Of a DNA stretch of 38,519 nucleotides, positions 22,496 to 29,884 are shown piece by piece. The notes beneath the pieces were generated by a model that had not been told where the DNA came from, searched no databases, and worked only from the letters and a program-made list of their open reading frames with translations. Location: contig JAFARZ010000367.1 in assembly GCA_019245115.1 (NCBI GenBank), forward strand, positions 1 through 38,519, written 5' to 3'. A program made the translations under genes and the position numbers. How positions within the stretch are numbered: the first letter of the stretch is position 1; every line of letters starts with the position of its first letter. This DNA is from Streptosporangiaceae bacterium (GTDB taxonomy: Bacteria; Actinomycetota; Actinomycetes; Streptosporangiales; Streptosporangiaceae).

Positions 22496-24079
22496 CTGAC
22501 CGCGCGCACCGCTGGCACCGCCGACCAGACCGGTCCGCAGAGTCGGCGCGGGAATTGGCACCGGCGCGCGCCGCTCCCGCGTCGGCTTGGCGTCCGCCAA
22601 CCGCAGCGCCAGAGCGGGACACATCTCCACCGCTTGCTGAGCGTCCTTCTCAAGCCATTCGGGAACCGGGATGTTGAGCATGACCGGATAGCCCTGGGCG
22701 TCGAGATGGATGACTTCCGGAACCAGATGTGCGCACAGGCCGTGACCCCGGCACCGGGTCCAATCCACGACGAGCCGCTTCTGCGCCTGTACCTCCGGTC
22801 CGTCGGGCAGCGGCAGAACGCCGCGGACCGGACGGCCGCAGGAGGAGTGGAAGACGTGGGCGGCGAGGTCCTCGGTGAACACATCGAGAGCCGACAGCAC
22901 GAACCTGGTCACGCCGTCCGGGTGGGCGCACGCGCCGCGCCCGGTCACCGCCGCGGCTGAGCGCCGCGCCACGTCGAGCGCATCGATGCCGCCCGACCCA
23001 TCGACAAGCGCGGCGAGAGCCCGGGCGATGGCCGGTAGCCCCAGCTTGCACGGACCGCACTGACCGGCGGATTCTCCGGCCAGGTAGCTGGCGATACGCG
23101 ACACCTCGCCCAGCGGACAGGTGCCGTCGCCGAGCGGCAGCACGATCCCGGAGCCAAGCGTGCCGCCGACCGCCTCGAGTCCTGCCCGGGATACCGGAAC
23201 GGCATAAGCCGTCTCGGCCGGCAGCCACATGCCGTGGTAGCCGCCAACGAGAACGCCATCACCGGCCGGAGCCAGGCAGATGTCCAGGACAGCGGCCAGC
23301 GGCGTGCCCGTCGGCACCTCGACCACGGCCGGCTGCCCAGCCGAGCCGCCCACGCTGAGCAGGACCGTGCCCGGCTCCTCGACGGTACCCACCGCGGCGA
23401 ACCGTTCCGGGCCGAGCAGCGCCAGCACCGCTAGCTGCGCGAACGTCGACGCATTGGACAGCAGCGTCGGCAGGTCATCGACACCGGAGTCGCTGGCGAG
23501 AACCTTCCGTCCGGGCGGCACCGGGCGCTTGCCGTTGATGCCTCGGACGAGAGCACCGGATTCCCCGGAGATGAACCGTTCTGGTACCTGGACCACGCGG
23601 GCAAGCTTGCGCAGACCGGGCTCGGCCGCGATGGCCGCCTCTACCGACCTGTTGGCCAGCTCGTTCCCGGCGACGCCGACGATGATCTCCTCGGCGCCGA
23701 TGGCCTCGGCGGCCAGGGCCGCACCGGAGAGGACGAGGTACGGCGACCGGATCATCAGCATCTTGTCCTTGACGCTGCCGGGTTCACCCTCGGTTCCGTT
23801 GACCACCACGATCGTGGGACAGTCCATCGCCTCGGCGCTGTCCAGCACCGCCTTGACCTTGCGTGCGAAAGGGAACGCCGCACCGCCTTGGCCGCGCAGG
23901 TCCACCTGCTCGGCCAGGGCGATCAGATCAGCGCCGGACAATCGGGGCAACGGGCCGAAGACATCGCGGTGCGAGTCCAGATCCAGCCTCGGCATGCGGT
24001 CAAGACCGGCGGTCAATCTGGCCGCGCCGATACGCATGATGGTAGGCGCGTCTAGCTGCCCGGACTGGCTTAGCGCCAC
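22481..24079 (-). CDS. NuoF-like flavo-iron-sulphur protein fused to a ferredoxin
   Basis: A 532-residue electron-transfer protein. The NuoF module shows LRGQGGAAFPFARKV (FMN/NADH-loop, GRGGAGFP type), NGTEGEPGSVKDKMLM, an SLBB-type stretch (TVLLSVGGSAGQPAVVEVPTGTPL in two parts) and the 4Fe-4S motif SAGQCGPCKLGLP plus a later Cys (RGACAHPDG). The C-terminus adds a single-cluster ferredoxin (CRGHGLCAHLVPEVI, then EMCPALAL: Cys-x5-Cys ... Cys-Pro), as in P450-type [3Fe-4S]/[4Fe-4S] ferredoxins. GTG at 24079 overlaps the upstream haem-membrane reductase gene by 10 bp, so they are coupled. Together they could pass electrons from NAD(P)H or ferredoxin to membrane haem; the final acceptor is not evident. 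It is not part of a nuo operon. Confidence 0.87.
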   Translation of the reverse strand: MALSQSGQLDAPTIMRIGAARLTAGLDRMPRLDLDSHRDVFGPLPRLSGADLIALAEQVDLRGQGGAAFPFARKVKAVLDSAEAMDCPTIVVVNGTEGEPGSVKDKMLMIRSPYLVLSGAALAAEAIGAEEIIVGVAGNELANRSVEAAIAAEPGLRKLARVVQVPERFISGESGALVRGINGKRPVPPGRKVLASDSGVDDLPTLLSNASTFAQLAVLALLGPERFAAVGTVEEPGTVLLSVGGSAGQPAVVEVPTGTPLAAVLDICLAPAGDGVLVGGYHGMWLPAETAYAVPVSRAGLEAVGGTLGSGIVLPLGDGTCPLGEVSRIASYLAGESAGQCGPCKLGLPAIARALAALVDGSGGIDALDVARRSAAAVTGRGACAHPDGVTRFVLSALDVFTEDLAAHVFHSSCGRPVRGVLPLPDGPEVQAQKRLVVDWTRCRGHGLCAHLVPEVIHLDAQGYPVMLNIPVPEWLEKDAQQAVEMCPALALRLADAKPTRERRAPVPIPAPTLRTGLVGGASGARGQLTAG

Positions 24080-25818
24080 GTGCCACCCCCACGCTGATTC
24101 CGATCGCGATCCCGCGGTTCATCGGCAGGCGGTCGCCGCCTGCGCCCGGACTGAGCTGGCGCCTGACCATGCCGCGGCGCCCGGCCCGACGGCGCCTGTG
24201 GTACGGGGCCGCTCCCACCGCGTGGCTGCGGACTCGCATCCGCGCGCGGGATGGGACCAGTGGCGGTTCGAGGGATCTCCGGGGGGAGCCCTCCGCCCGG
24301 CAAAGGTCGAGGGGAGTCCGGGGGGACCCCTCCCCCCGGCAGGAGTCTGGGCATCGGGCCTGTGGCCCGGGGCATGGGACCGGTCGCGTTCCGCAGCATC
24401 GTCCCCGGTCCGAGCGCGGGAACCGGACCGGTTCCGGATCGCGGCGGGGGGCCACTGGGCAACGGCGCCGTGGGCATGGGGCCGGTTCCCGGCCGGGCCA
24501 TCGGGCCGGTTCCACCCCGGGGAATCGGACCCGTGTCGAACCGCTGCGCGGGCCTGGGGCCGGTACCGGAACTCGGCGTGGGCCCGGTCGGCATCGTGGG
24601 CATGGGCCCGCTTCCCAGGCGAGGAATCGGCCCAGAAACCGGCCCGGAGACCGGGCCAGAATTCCGGCCCGGATTCAGGCCCGCGTCCGCCCGGGGCATG
24701 GGACCCGTCGGATTGCGGGGCGCGCCCTCGTAACGTGGTGGCCCGACATATCCCGGCTCGTACAGCGGCTGCCGGGTCTCCTGCGGCGCTGAACTGGCCT
24801 GGGCCTCCGGCCACGGCGGCGCGGGGAGGCTGGCCACCGCCCGGTATGGATATGTCTCCCCGTACGGCTCCGCATACGGCTCGTTTCCATATGGCGGCGC
24901 GCCCAGCGGAGTGAAACCGCCGTCTCCGTATCCGCCGTAGGAAGAGCCGGACGGCAATTGCATGGCGGTCATCCCGGCACCGGTGCCGACACCAACGCCA
25001 GCGCCGACCGGCAGCATTTGAACCGTCCCGCCGAGCTGCGCCTGAGCCATGGTCAGCGTCGCGGCGCGCAGCGGGGACGAACCCGACCCCGCTGGACTGG
25101 CGGTCGGCGAAGTGCTCAGGCTTTCCTTCGGCCGCAGCGACGTCGCCAGGAACCGGATGGCGACCGCTAGCGCGGTCAGCGCGATCGCGAACCCATAGCT
25201 CCAGTCAACGTACGGCTTTCCGGCACGCCCGCCGAGCAGGCCGTGCAGCACGCCGAACACGAAGGCCACATAGGAGCCGTAATGAATGGCTCGCCACCGC
25301 CAGGCCTTTCCGTGCCCAGTGAATCGCTTACGGATAATGCTCGTAACGACCAGCAGCACAATGAGATCCGCCGCAATAGTGCCAAGCCCGATATAGAAGG
25401 TGCGGTATGGCGAAAGGAAAGGAATAAACCCGTCGATGACGTGCGATCGCTGGGCGAGGATCTCCGTCGTGATGTGAATGACGAGGAAAGCGAGCGTCCC
25501 GAATGATACGGCGCGGTGCACCGACTGTGCCATCACCCGGTGCCCGGGCTTCATGAAGATCCGGTCCGTCGCCACCAGCCCGACGGCCACCGAGGTGGTC
25601 AGGCCGATGAGGGCGAACACTCCCGCGTAGTACAGCATGAAGCGCTGTGTCGCGGCATCGATGACGTGCCCTTCGCTGGTCAGGCCGAGCACGAGCACGA
25701 TCACGACCACACCAGTAGCCAAGACGGCCATGATCTTCGACCGGTGCTCGCCCGCCGGTCCCAGAGCCCCCGACCGGGCGCTCTGGCGACCGCGTGTACG
25801 ATCGCTGGTCGCTACCAC
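24070..25818 (-). CDS. Ferric-reductase-like haem membrane protein with long repetitive tail
   Basis: A 582-residue membrane protein. Six hydrophobic segments (about residues 29-48, 62-84, 105-118, 140-160, 178-195, 208-226) form a ferric reductase/cytochrome b-like domain. His101 and His115 on one pair of helices and His179 and His192 on another are candidate haem ligands. Residues ~227-582 are a low-complexity cytoplasmic tail: Gly/Tyr/Pro-rich first, then about twenty GTGPMPR/TGPIPR-like heptads and two LPGGG-PP units. GTG at 25818 is chosen because GAGGAGG lies five bases upstream; the earlier open frame has no such signal. It precedes and overlaps the NuoF-like gene, a pairing I know from other actinomycetes, probably a transmembrane electron transfer couple. 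Confidence 0.85.
   Translation of the reverse strand: MVATSDRTRGRQSARSGALGPAGEHRSKIMAVLATGVVVIVLVLGLTSEGHVIDAATQRFMLYYAGVFALIGLTTSVAVGLVATDRIFMKPGHRVMAQSVHRAVSFGTLAFLVIHITTEILAQRSHVIDGFIPFLSPYRTFYIGLGTIAADLIVLLVVTSIIRKRFTGHGKAWRWRAIHYGSYVAFVFGVLHGLLGGRAGKPYVDWSYGFAIALTALAVAIRFLATSLRPKESLSTSPTASPAGSGSSPLRAATLTMAQAQLGGTVQMLPVGAGVGVGTGAGMTAMQLPSGSSYGGYGDGGFTPLGAPPYGNEPYAEPYGETYPYRAVASLPAPPWPEAQASSAPQETRQPLYEPGYVGPPRYEGAPRNPTGPMPRADAGLNPGRNSGPVSGPVSGPIPRLGSGPMPTMPTGPTPSSGTGPRPAQRFDTGPIPRGGTGPMARPGTGPMPTAPLPSGPPPRSGTGPVPALGPGTMLRNATGPMPRATGPMPRLLPGGGVPPDSPRPLPGGGLPPEIPRTATGPIPRADASPQPRGGSGPVPQAPSGRAPRHGQAPAQSGRRRRPPADEPRDRDRNQRGGGTWR
24251..24720 (-). repeat. Heptad-coding tandem repeat in the reductase tail
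   Basis: Repeats of a 21-bp unit coding GTGPMPR-like heptads fill this stretch. Near 24277-24345 two units (CTCCGGGGGGAG and GTCCGGGGGGAC cores with CCGCCCGGC/CCCCCCGGC) duplicate the LPGGG-PP-PR block and resemble the G/C-run hairpin family. Confidence 0.8.
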
Positions 25819-26359
25819 GTTTACCTCCTCAGACTCGCGTTGGCGAGAAGGCCAATTGCGGCGGGCCCGCAACCCCGGCTGTGGCTATCTCTGTGGTGCT
25901 CGTGAGTGGTGTGACTCTATCAGGGTGGATAACACTTTTGCAGCAAATTGGTAAATGGTCGGTTTTGACCGCAGCACACCATGCCGGACGGTATATAGAT
26001 AGCCGCCCGGTTAGTTCATGGCATCAATCGCGTCGGCCAGAACGAGCCGTTCGCATAGCGGACACGGGGCTACCGGTCGCTGACCATCAAGTGCTCGCAG
26101 GTCAGCAGTGATGTAGCGATCGCCAGGCTTGTCCTCCTCTGCGCTACCCGCCTCCACTGCCTGTTATACCGGCCGGCGCGCCGGGAGATCAGCGAAACCG
26201 GCAATCACGCAGGTTACGGAAGTCTTCCGTGCCGATCCGCCCGATCGCCCCAACACCCTCAAAACACCCCATAAGTCTGTAAAGATGGATATATCTCTCA
26301 TACCGCCGTGGGTGGCCGGGACAGCCCCGAGGCGTGACCCGCCACGATGGTTCCAGGGC

Positions 26360-26441
26360 GTGGAAACTAAGAGCCCTGCGGAGGAAAAGGAGTCGAAAAC
26401 CGGCACCTAATCTTCCGCAGGGCTCCGAAGTTCCACGAGCA
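26360..26441. repeat. Long two-part hairpin
   Basis: The inner stem GAGCCCTGCGGA (26371-26382) pairs perfectly with TCCGCAGGGCTC (26414-26425). An outer stem CGTGGAAACT pairs with AGTTCCACG (one bulge). About 80 bases in all with a ~31-base loop. It is too long-looped for a typical terminator and has no gene ending into it from the left; it could be a structured RNA or a small element. Confidence 0.6.
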
Positions 26442-26631
26442 AGCGCCCGCTTCAAGGGGATGAACTCGATATATGGGAGATTTAGGGCAAGTCGCTAACG
26501 GTTTGGTGATCTTCGAGACGCCGGGCAGCTGGCACGGAGCGCGCGGCGGCCGCTGATCCTGGCCGGGCGGCATAGCCGACCGGGCGTTAAGTTGGAGCGC
26601 GAAGATCTGGGCGATGCCGGGTGCCCTCGTT

Positions 26632-26720
26632 AGCATGGATGGCGCCATCGATGTCGCTGCGGCCAGGACATTCCGGGCGTCCACCAGCATGCAGCATGGA
26701 TGGCGCCATCCATCTCGCTG
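26632..26720. repeat. Direct repeat pair with 18-bp palindrome
   Basis: Two 28-bp copies (26632-26659 and 26693-26720) of AGCATGGATGGCGCCATC plus ATGTCGCTG/CATCTCGCTG differ at two positions. The second holds the perfect palindrome ATGGATGGCGCCATCCAT (26696-26713). They lie 3' of the EEP hydrolase gene. Twin operator or repeat element are both possible. Confidence 0.65.
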
Positions 26721-26742
26721 GGGAACCCCTGACCCTGAAGCG

Positions 26743-27678
26743 TCAATCTCTGTATGCGGGCAATGCGCTCGGGAGGTACTCGACCGTGACCGGGAGATGG
26801 TCGGAAGCCGCTTCGGCCTGTGACGACACGTATACCTCGTGACCGCGCAGCGCCGGTATGACCTCGGCGGTCACCCGGATCGCGTCGATGCGACGCCGGA
26901 TCCCGCGCACACCATAAATATCGGAGGGATGATGCCCGGCCGTTGGCTGCCACGGCGCGCCGAGTGCCGCCGCCGCGTCGTGCAGGCCTCCGGACCACAG
27001 CACGTCACCGGCGCTCCGGTCGGCCCGGTGCCGTCGGACCCCCGTGTCGTCATACTCCCAGTCGCACTGATGGATCAGATCCCCGAACCACGGCACGTCG
27101 GCGTACGGATCGGACGGCTCGTAAAGCCGCCACGCGCCGTCGACCAGGACGCGGTCCGCGCATTCGCTGTTCCAGTCCGCCCCGATCAGCGCCGGCGCCG
27201 CGCCAGCGGGCCTGGCGATGGCCGCGACCAGCCGTTCGTTCTGCGCCGTCCGCAACCGCCGGCCGAACGGGGTCGCATGGAACGAGGCATGCCGCACCAG
27301 GGTGCCACCCACGTCCAGCGTGACCTGCACCAGACCATGCCAGAAATCCGCGCCGCCATGGCGGCGAAGCGAATCAGGCAGCGGCTCGATGCCATCCCGC
27401 CACATCAGCCCCACGTGGTAACCGTGCCCGCCGAACGCCACCGCCGCCGGCCCACGACAGGGCACGTCACAATGCATGCCTACGTCACCGGCCAGCCGCC
27501 GCAACCGCGCTGCCGCGGTTTCCTGATCCGGCGCCAGCACCTCCTGCACCGCGAGCACGTCCGCTTCCAGCGATCCGATCACCGAGACGATCGCCGTGTA
27601 GTGATCGTCTTCATACGACGCGAAGTCAAGCAGGTTGTACGTGCTGAACAGCACCGAACTGGCCGATGTGCGCCGCAT
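26743..27678 (-). CDS. Endonuclease/exonuclease/phosphatase-fold hydrolase
   Basis: A 311-residue EEP-superfamily phosphodiesterase/phosphatase. Visible are the family motifs STYNLLDFASYE (N-terminal Asn), VLAVQEVLAP (catalytic Glu for metal), HASFHATPFG, LIGADWNSE (the D-x-N pair) and the C-terminal ASDHLPVTVEY (catalytic Asp-His). No signal peptide or extra domain is present, so it is cytoplasmic; its substrate (DNA, lipid or nucleotide) cannot be told. It starts six bases after the upstream membrane-protein stop, at the end of the ask-asd transcript. ATG at 27678. Confidence 0.87.
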   Translation of the reverse strand: MRRTSASSVLFSTYNLLDFASYEDDHYTAIVSVIGSLEADVLAVQEVLAPDQETAAARLRRLAGDVGMHCDVPCRGPAAVAFGGHGYHVGLMWRDGIEPLPDSLRRHGGADFWHGLVQVTLDVGGTLVRHASFHATPFGRRLRTAQNERLVAAIARPAGAAPALIGADWNSECADRVLVDGAWRLYEPSDPYADVPWFGDLIHQCDWEYDDTGVRRHRADRSAGDVLWSGGLHDAAAALGAPWQPTAGHHPSDIYGVRGIRRRIDAIRVTAEVIPALRGHEVYVSSQAEAASDHLPVTVEYLPSALPAYRD

Positions 27679-27684
27679 AACCCG

Positions 27685-28314
27685 TCACGTCCCCGCTGGG
27701 AACGCATACCTGGCCGGCGCCTGGGCCGGGCCGCCACCGAACCGATAGCTGACCGCGATCTCCTGATGCGGCGCCAGCACCAGCGCCGCCGGATCTCCGC
27801 GCAGCCGCGAGCCGTTCACAGAGACCACCGTCGTCCCCCCGCGCAGTCCGCCCAGGCGTCCATCCGCCAGCATGACCTGCCACTCATCGAAGAACTGCCC
27901 GAGCGTGAACACCGGCGCGTAGGCGTCCGACGACACGTGAATGATCCCCGACCCGTCGGAGGTGACCAGCGGGGCGACCACGCCACCGCGCCGGTCGACG
28001 CCGATCCCGGCCGGAACCGGCACCGCACGGCCGTTGACCAGCACGTCGAGGTGGACGGCGTACCGCGTCACCACCCCGGCGGACGCGAGCGAAAGCCCGG
28101 CCGCACGCACCCCGGTGCCGACCGCCGCCGGCGCCGGCCAGGGCGGCGCGCCCCGGGCCTCGACCCCGGCCGGCTTGCGCGCTCCGGTGATCGCGATCAG
28201 CAGCAGCACCGTCGCCACCGCCGAGATCCCCACGCTGCCGCCGAACTCAGCGGAGAGGTATCGGTTCCGGGGGGGACGACCCCCCCGTGCCCCCCCGAAA
28301 CTTCGCGGCGTCAC
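27685..28314 (-). CDS. Membrane-anchored protein of unknown function (actinobacterial)
   Basis: A 209-residue protein with one N-terminal membrane span (VGISAVATVLLLIAITGA) and an extracellular domain. VHLDVLVNGRAVPVPAGIGVD, SGIIHVSSDAYAPVFTLGQFFDEWQV and GDPAALVLAPHQEIAVSY match a secreted actinobacterial family often annotated hypothetical, in which the first segment usually reads H-HL-L-V-G and the GIIH motif is conserved. GTG at 28314 overlaps the asd TGA as GTGA, so it is coupled to asd. The first ~15 residues (RSFGGARGGRPPRN) are encoded by a G7-loop-C7 hairpin repeat, so the original start may have been downstream. No link to aspartate metabolism is evident. Confidence 0.78.
   Translation of the reverse strand: MTPRSFGGARGGRPPRNRYLSAEFGGSVGISAVATVLLLIAITGARKPAGVEARGAPPWPAPAAVGTGVRAAGLSLASAGVVTRYAVHLDVLVNGRAVPVPAGIGVDRRGGVVAPLVTSDGSGIIHVSSDAYAPVFTLGQFFDEWQVMLADGRLGGLRGGTTVVSVNGSRLRGDPAALVLAPHQEIAVSYRFGGGPAQAPARYAFPAGT
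28267..28297 (-). repeat. G/C-run hairpin repeat (family G) at the asd stop
   Basis: Seven G, ACGA, seven C (28269-28286), followed by a second C-run. It lies directly downstream of asd and within the 5' end of the coupled gene. Confidence 0.7.
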
Positions 28315-29366
28315 CCCTCGGCAAGTTCCGCCGCGACCAGCTCGGCGATCTGGGCGGTGTTCAGCGCCGCGCCCTTGCGCAGGTTGTCGCCGCACACGAA
28401 GAAGTCCAGCGCATGCGGGTCATCGAGCGATTGACGCACCCGCCCGACCCAGGACGGATCGGTGCCGACCACGTCGGCGGGCGTGGGGAACTCACCGGCG
28501 GCCGGATCGTCCGCCACCACCACACCGGGCGCGGCCCGCAGGACCTCCCAGGCGACGGACGGCGTCACCTCCTGCTCGAAGACCGCGTGTACCGCCACCG
28601 AATGCGTGGTCACCACCGGCACCCGGACGCACGTAGCCGACACGCGCAGCGAAGGCAGTCCGAGGATCTTCCGCGACTCATTGCGGATCTTCAGCTCCTC
28701 CGACGACCATCCGTCCGCCTTGAGCGACCCGGCCCACGGCACGACGTTCATCGCCAGCGGTGCGGGGAACGGCCCGAGGTCGCCGACCACCGCGCGCACA
28801 TCACCGGCCCGCTGGCCGAGCGTCCTGGTCCCGGCCACCTTGTCCAGCTGGGCATACAGCGTGTCGATGCCGACCTGTCCCGCGCCAGAGGCCGCTTGGT
28901 ACGAGGCGACTACAAGCTCTTTTAGCACGAACGTACGGTGGAGCACCCCCACGGCAACGATCATCGACAGCGTTGTGCAGTTCGCGTTGGCGATGATTCC
29001 CTTGGGGCGGCGGCTGAGCTCACCGGGGTTGATCTCCGGGACCACCAGCGGCACGTCGGGGTCCATCCGGAACGCGCCGGAGTTGTCCACCGCCACCGCG
29101 CCGCGGGCGGCCGCGATCGGCGCCCAAGTCGCGGACACCTCGTCCGGCACGTCGAACATGGCCACGTCGATGCCGTCGAAGACGTCCTCGGACAGCGGCA
29201 GGACCTCGGTCTGCGCGCCACGGATGGCGAGCTTGCGCCCCGCTGAGCGCGGCGAGGCGACCAGCCTGATCTCGCCCCAGATGTCGGCCCGGCTGGACAG
29301 CAGGTCAAGCATCACGGTGCCCACCGCGCCGGTCGCTCCGACGACGGCCAGCGAAGGCTTCCTCAT
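28311..29366 (-). CDS. asd: Aspartate-semialdehyde dehydrogenase
   Basis: Catalyses the NADPH-dependent reduction of beta-aspartyl phosphate to aspartate semialdehyde, the second step towards lysine/DAP, threonine and methionine. The 351 residues include the NADP loop VVGATGAVGTVM, the catalytic Cys in GIIANANCTTLSM, substrate-binding SYQAASGAG and KIRNESRKIL, and the catalytic His in RVPVVTTHSVAV. Length is normal. ATG at 29366 overlaps the ask stop (ATGA), so the two are coupled as in other actinomycetes. The gene ends in a GTGA overlap with the next. Confidence 0.96.
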   Translation of the reverse strand: MRKPSLAVVGATGAVGTVMLDLLSSRADIWGEIRLVASPRSAGRKLAIRGAQTEVLPLSEDVFDGIDVAMFDVPDEVSATWAPIAAARGAVAVDNSGAFRMDPDVPLVVPEINPGELSRRPKGIIANANCTTLSMIVAVGVLHRTFVLKELVVASYQAASGAGQVGIDTLYAQLDKVAGTRTLGQRAGDVRAVVGDLGPFPAPLAMNVVPWAGSLKADGWSSEELKIRNESRKILGLPSLRVSATCVRVPVVTTHSVAVHAVFEQEVTPSVAWEVLRAAPGVVVADDPAAGEFPTPADVVGTDPSWVGRVRQSLDDPHALDFFVCGDNLRKGAALNTAQIAELVAAELAEG

Positions 29367-29884
29367 CGTCCAGTCCCCCCGTACACGACCGCCTCCACCT
29401 GGTCGGCGTCGAGTTCGAATGCCCGGTGCGCCGCGGTCACCGCCTGGTCCACATCCGTGGTGTCCACGATCACCGAGATCCTGATCTCGGATGTGGAGAT
29501 CATCTCGATGTTGACCCCGGCCGCGGCCAGCGCGCCGAAGAACTTCGCGCTCACCCCAGGGTTGGACCGCATGCCCGCCCCGATCAGCGAGATCTTACCG
29601 ATCCCGTCGTCGTACTGGAGCGACTCGAACCCCACCTCGGGCTGGAGCCGGCGCAGCGTCTCGGTGGCCCGCTGGCCATCGTCGCGGGGCAGCGTGAACG
29701 AGATGTCGGTGCGTCCGGTGGCCACCGCGGACACGTTCTGCACGATCATGTCGATGTTGATGCCCGCGTCCGCGATCGCGCCGAAGATCCTGGCCGCCTC
29801 GCCGATCCGGTCGGGCACCCCGACGACGGTGATCTTGGCCTCGCTCCGATCGTGTGCCACTCCGGAGATGATGGCCTGCTCCAT
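29363..29884 (-). CDS. ask: Aspartokinase beta subunit (internal in-frame start)
   Basis: ATG at 29884 preceded by GACGGAGGAAG gives a 173-residue protein holding both ACT domains. Corynebacterial and mycobacterial aspartokinases are alpha2-beta2 with beta made this way. The ribosome binding site lies directly after the 30-bp tandem duplication. Confidence 0.65.
   Translation of the reverse strand: MEQAIISGVAHDRSEAKITVVGVPDRIGEAARIFGAIADAGINIDMIVQNVSAVATGRTDISFTLPRDDGQRATETLRRLQPEVGFESLQYDDGIGKISLIGAGMRSNPGVSAKFFGALAAAGVNIEMISTSEIRISVIVDTTDVDQAVTAAHRAFELDADQVEAVVYGGTGR

Larger units (their letters stand above)
25819..26742. other. Gene-free region with hairpins
   Basis: No gene is visible between the reductase start and the end of the EEP hydrolase gene. 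It contains the reductase promoter (somewhere right of 25830), a long two-part hairpin (26360-26441) and a pair of palindrome-bearing direct repeats (26632-26720). Frames here are short, start without ribosome binding sites and resemble nothing. Confidence 0.65.

Noticed and set aside
22481..24079. NuoF of respiratory complex I
   Set aside because: No other nuo genes adjoin, the protein carries an extra ferredoxin domain and it is coupled to a haem membrane protein.
23280..24914. 544-codon plus-strand frame over the NuoF-like and reductase genes
   Set aside because: Shadow of two well-supported minus-strand genes; its Arg/Ser/Pro-rich translation is typical of antisense GC-rich codons.
26839..28434. 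531-codon plus-strand frame
   Set aside because: Antisense to the EEP hydrolase and membrane-protein genes, which have full motifs and coupled starts.
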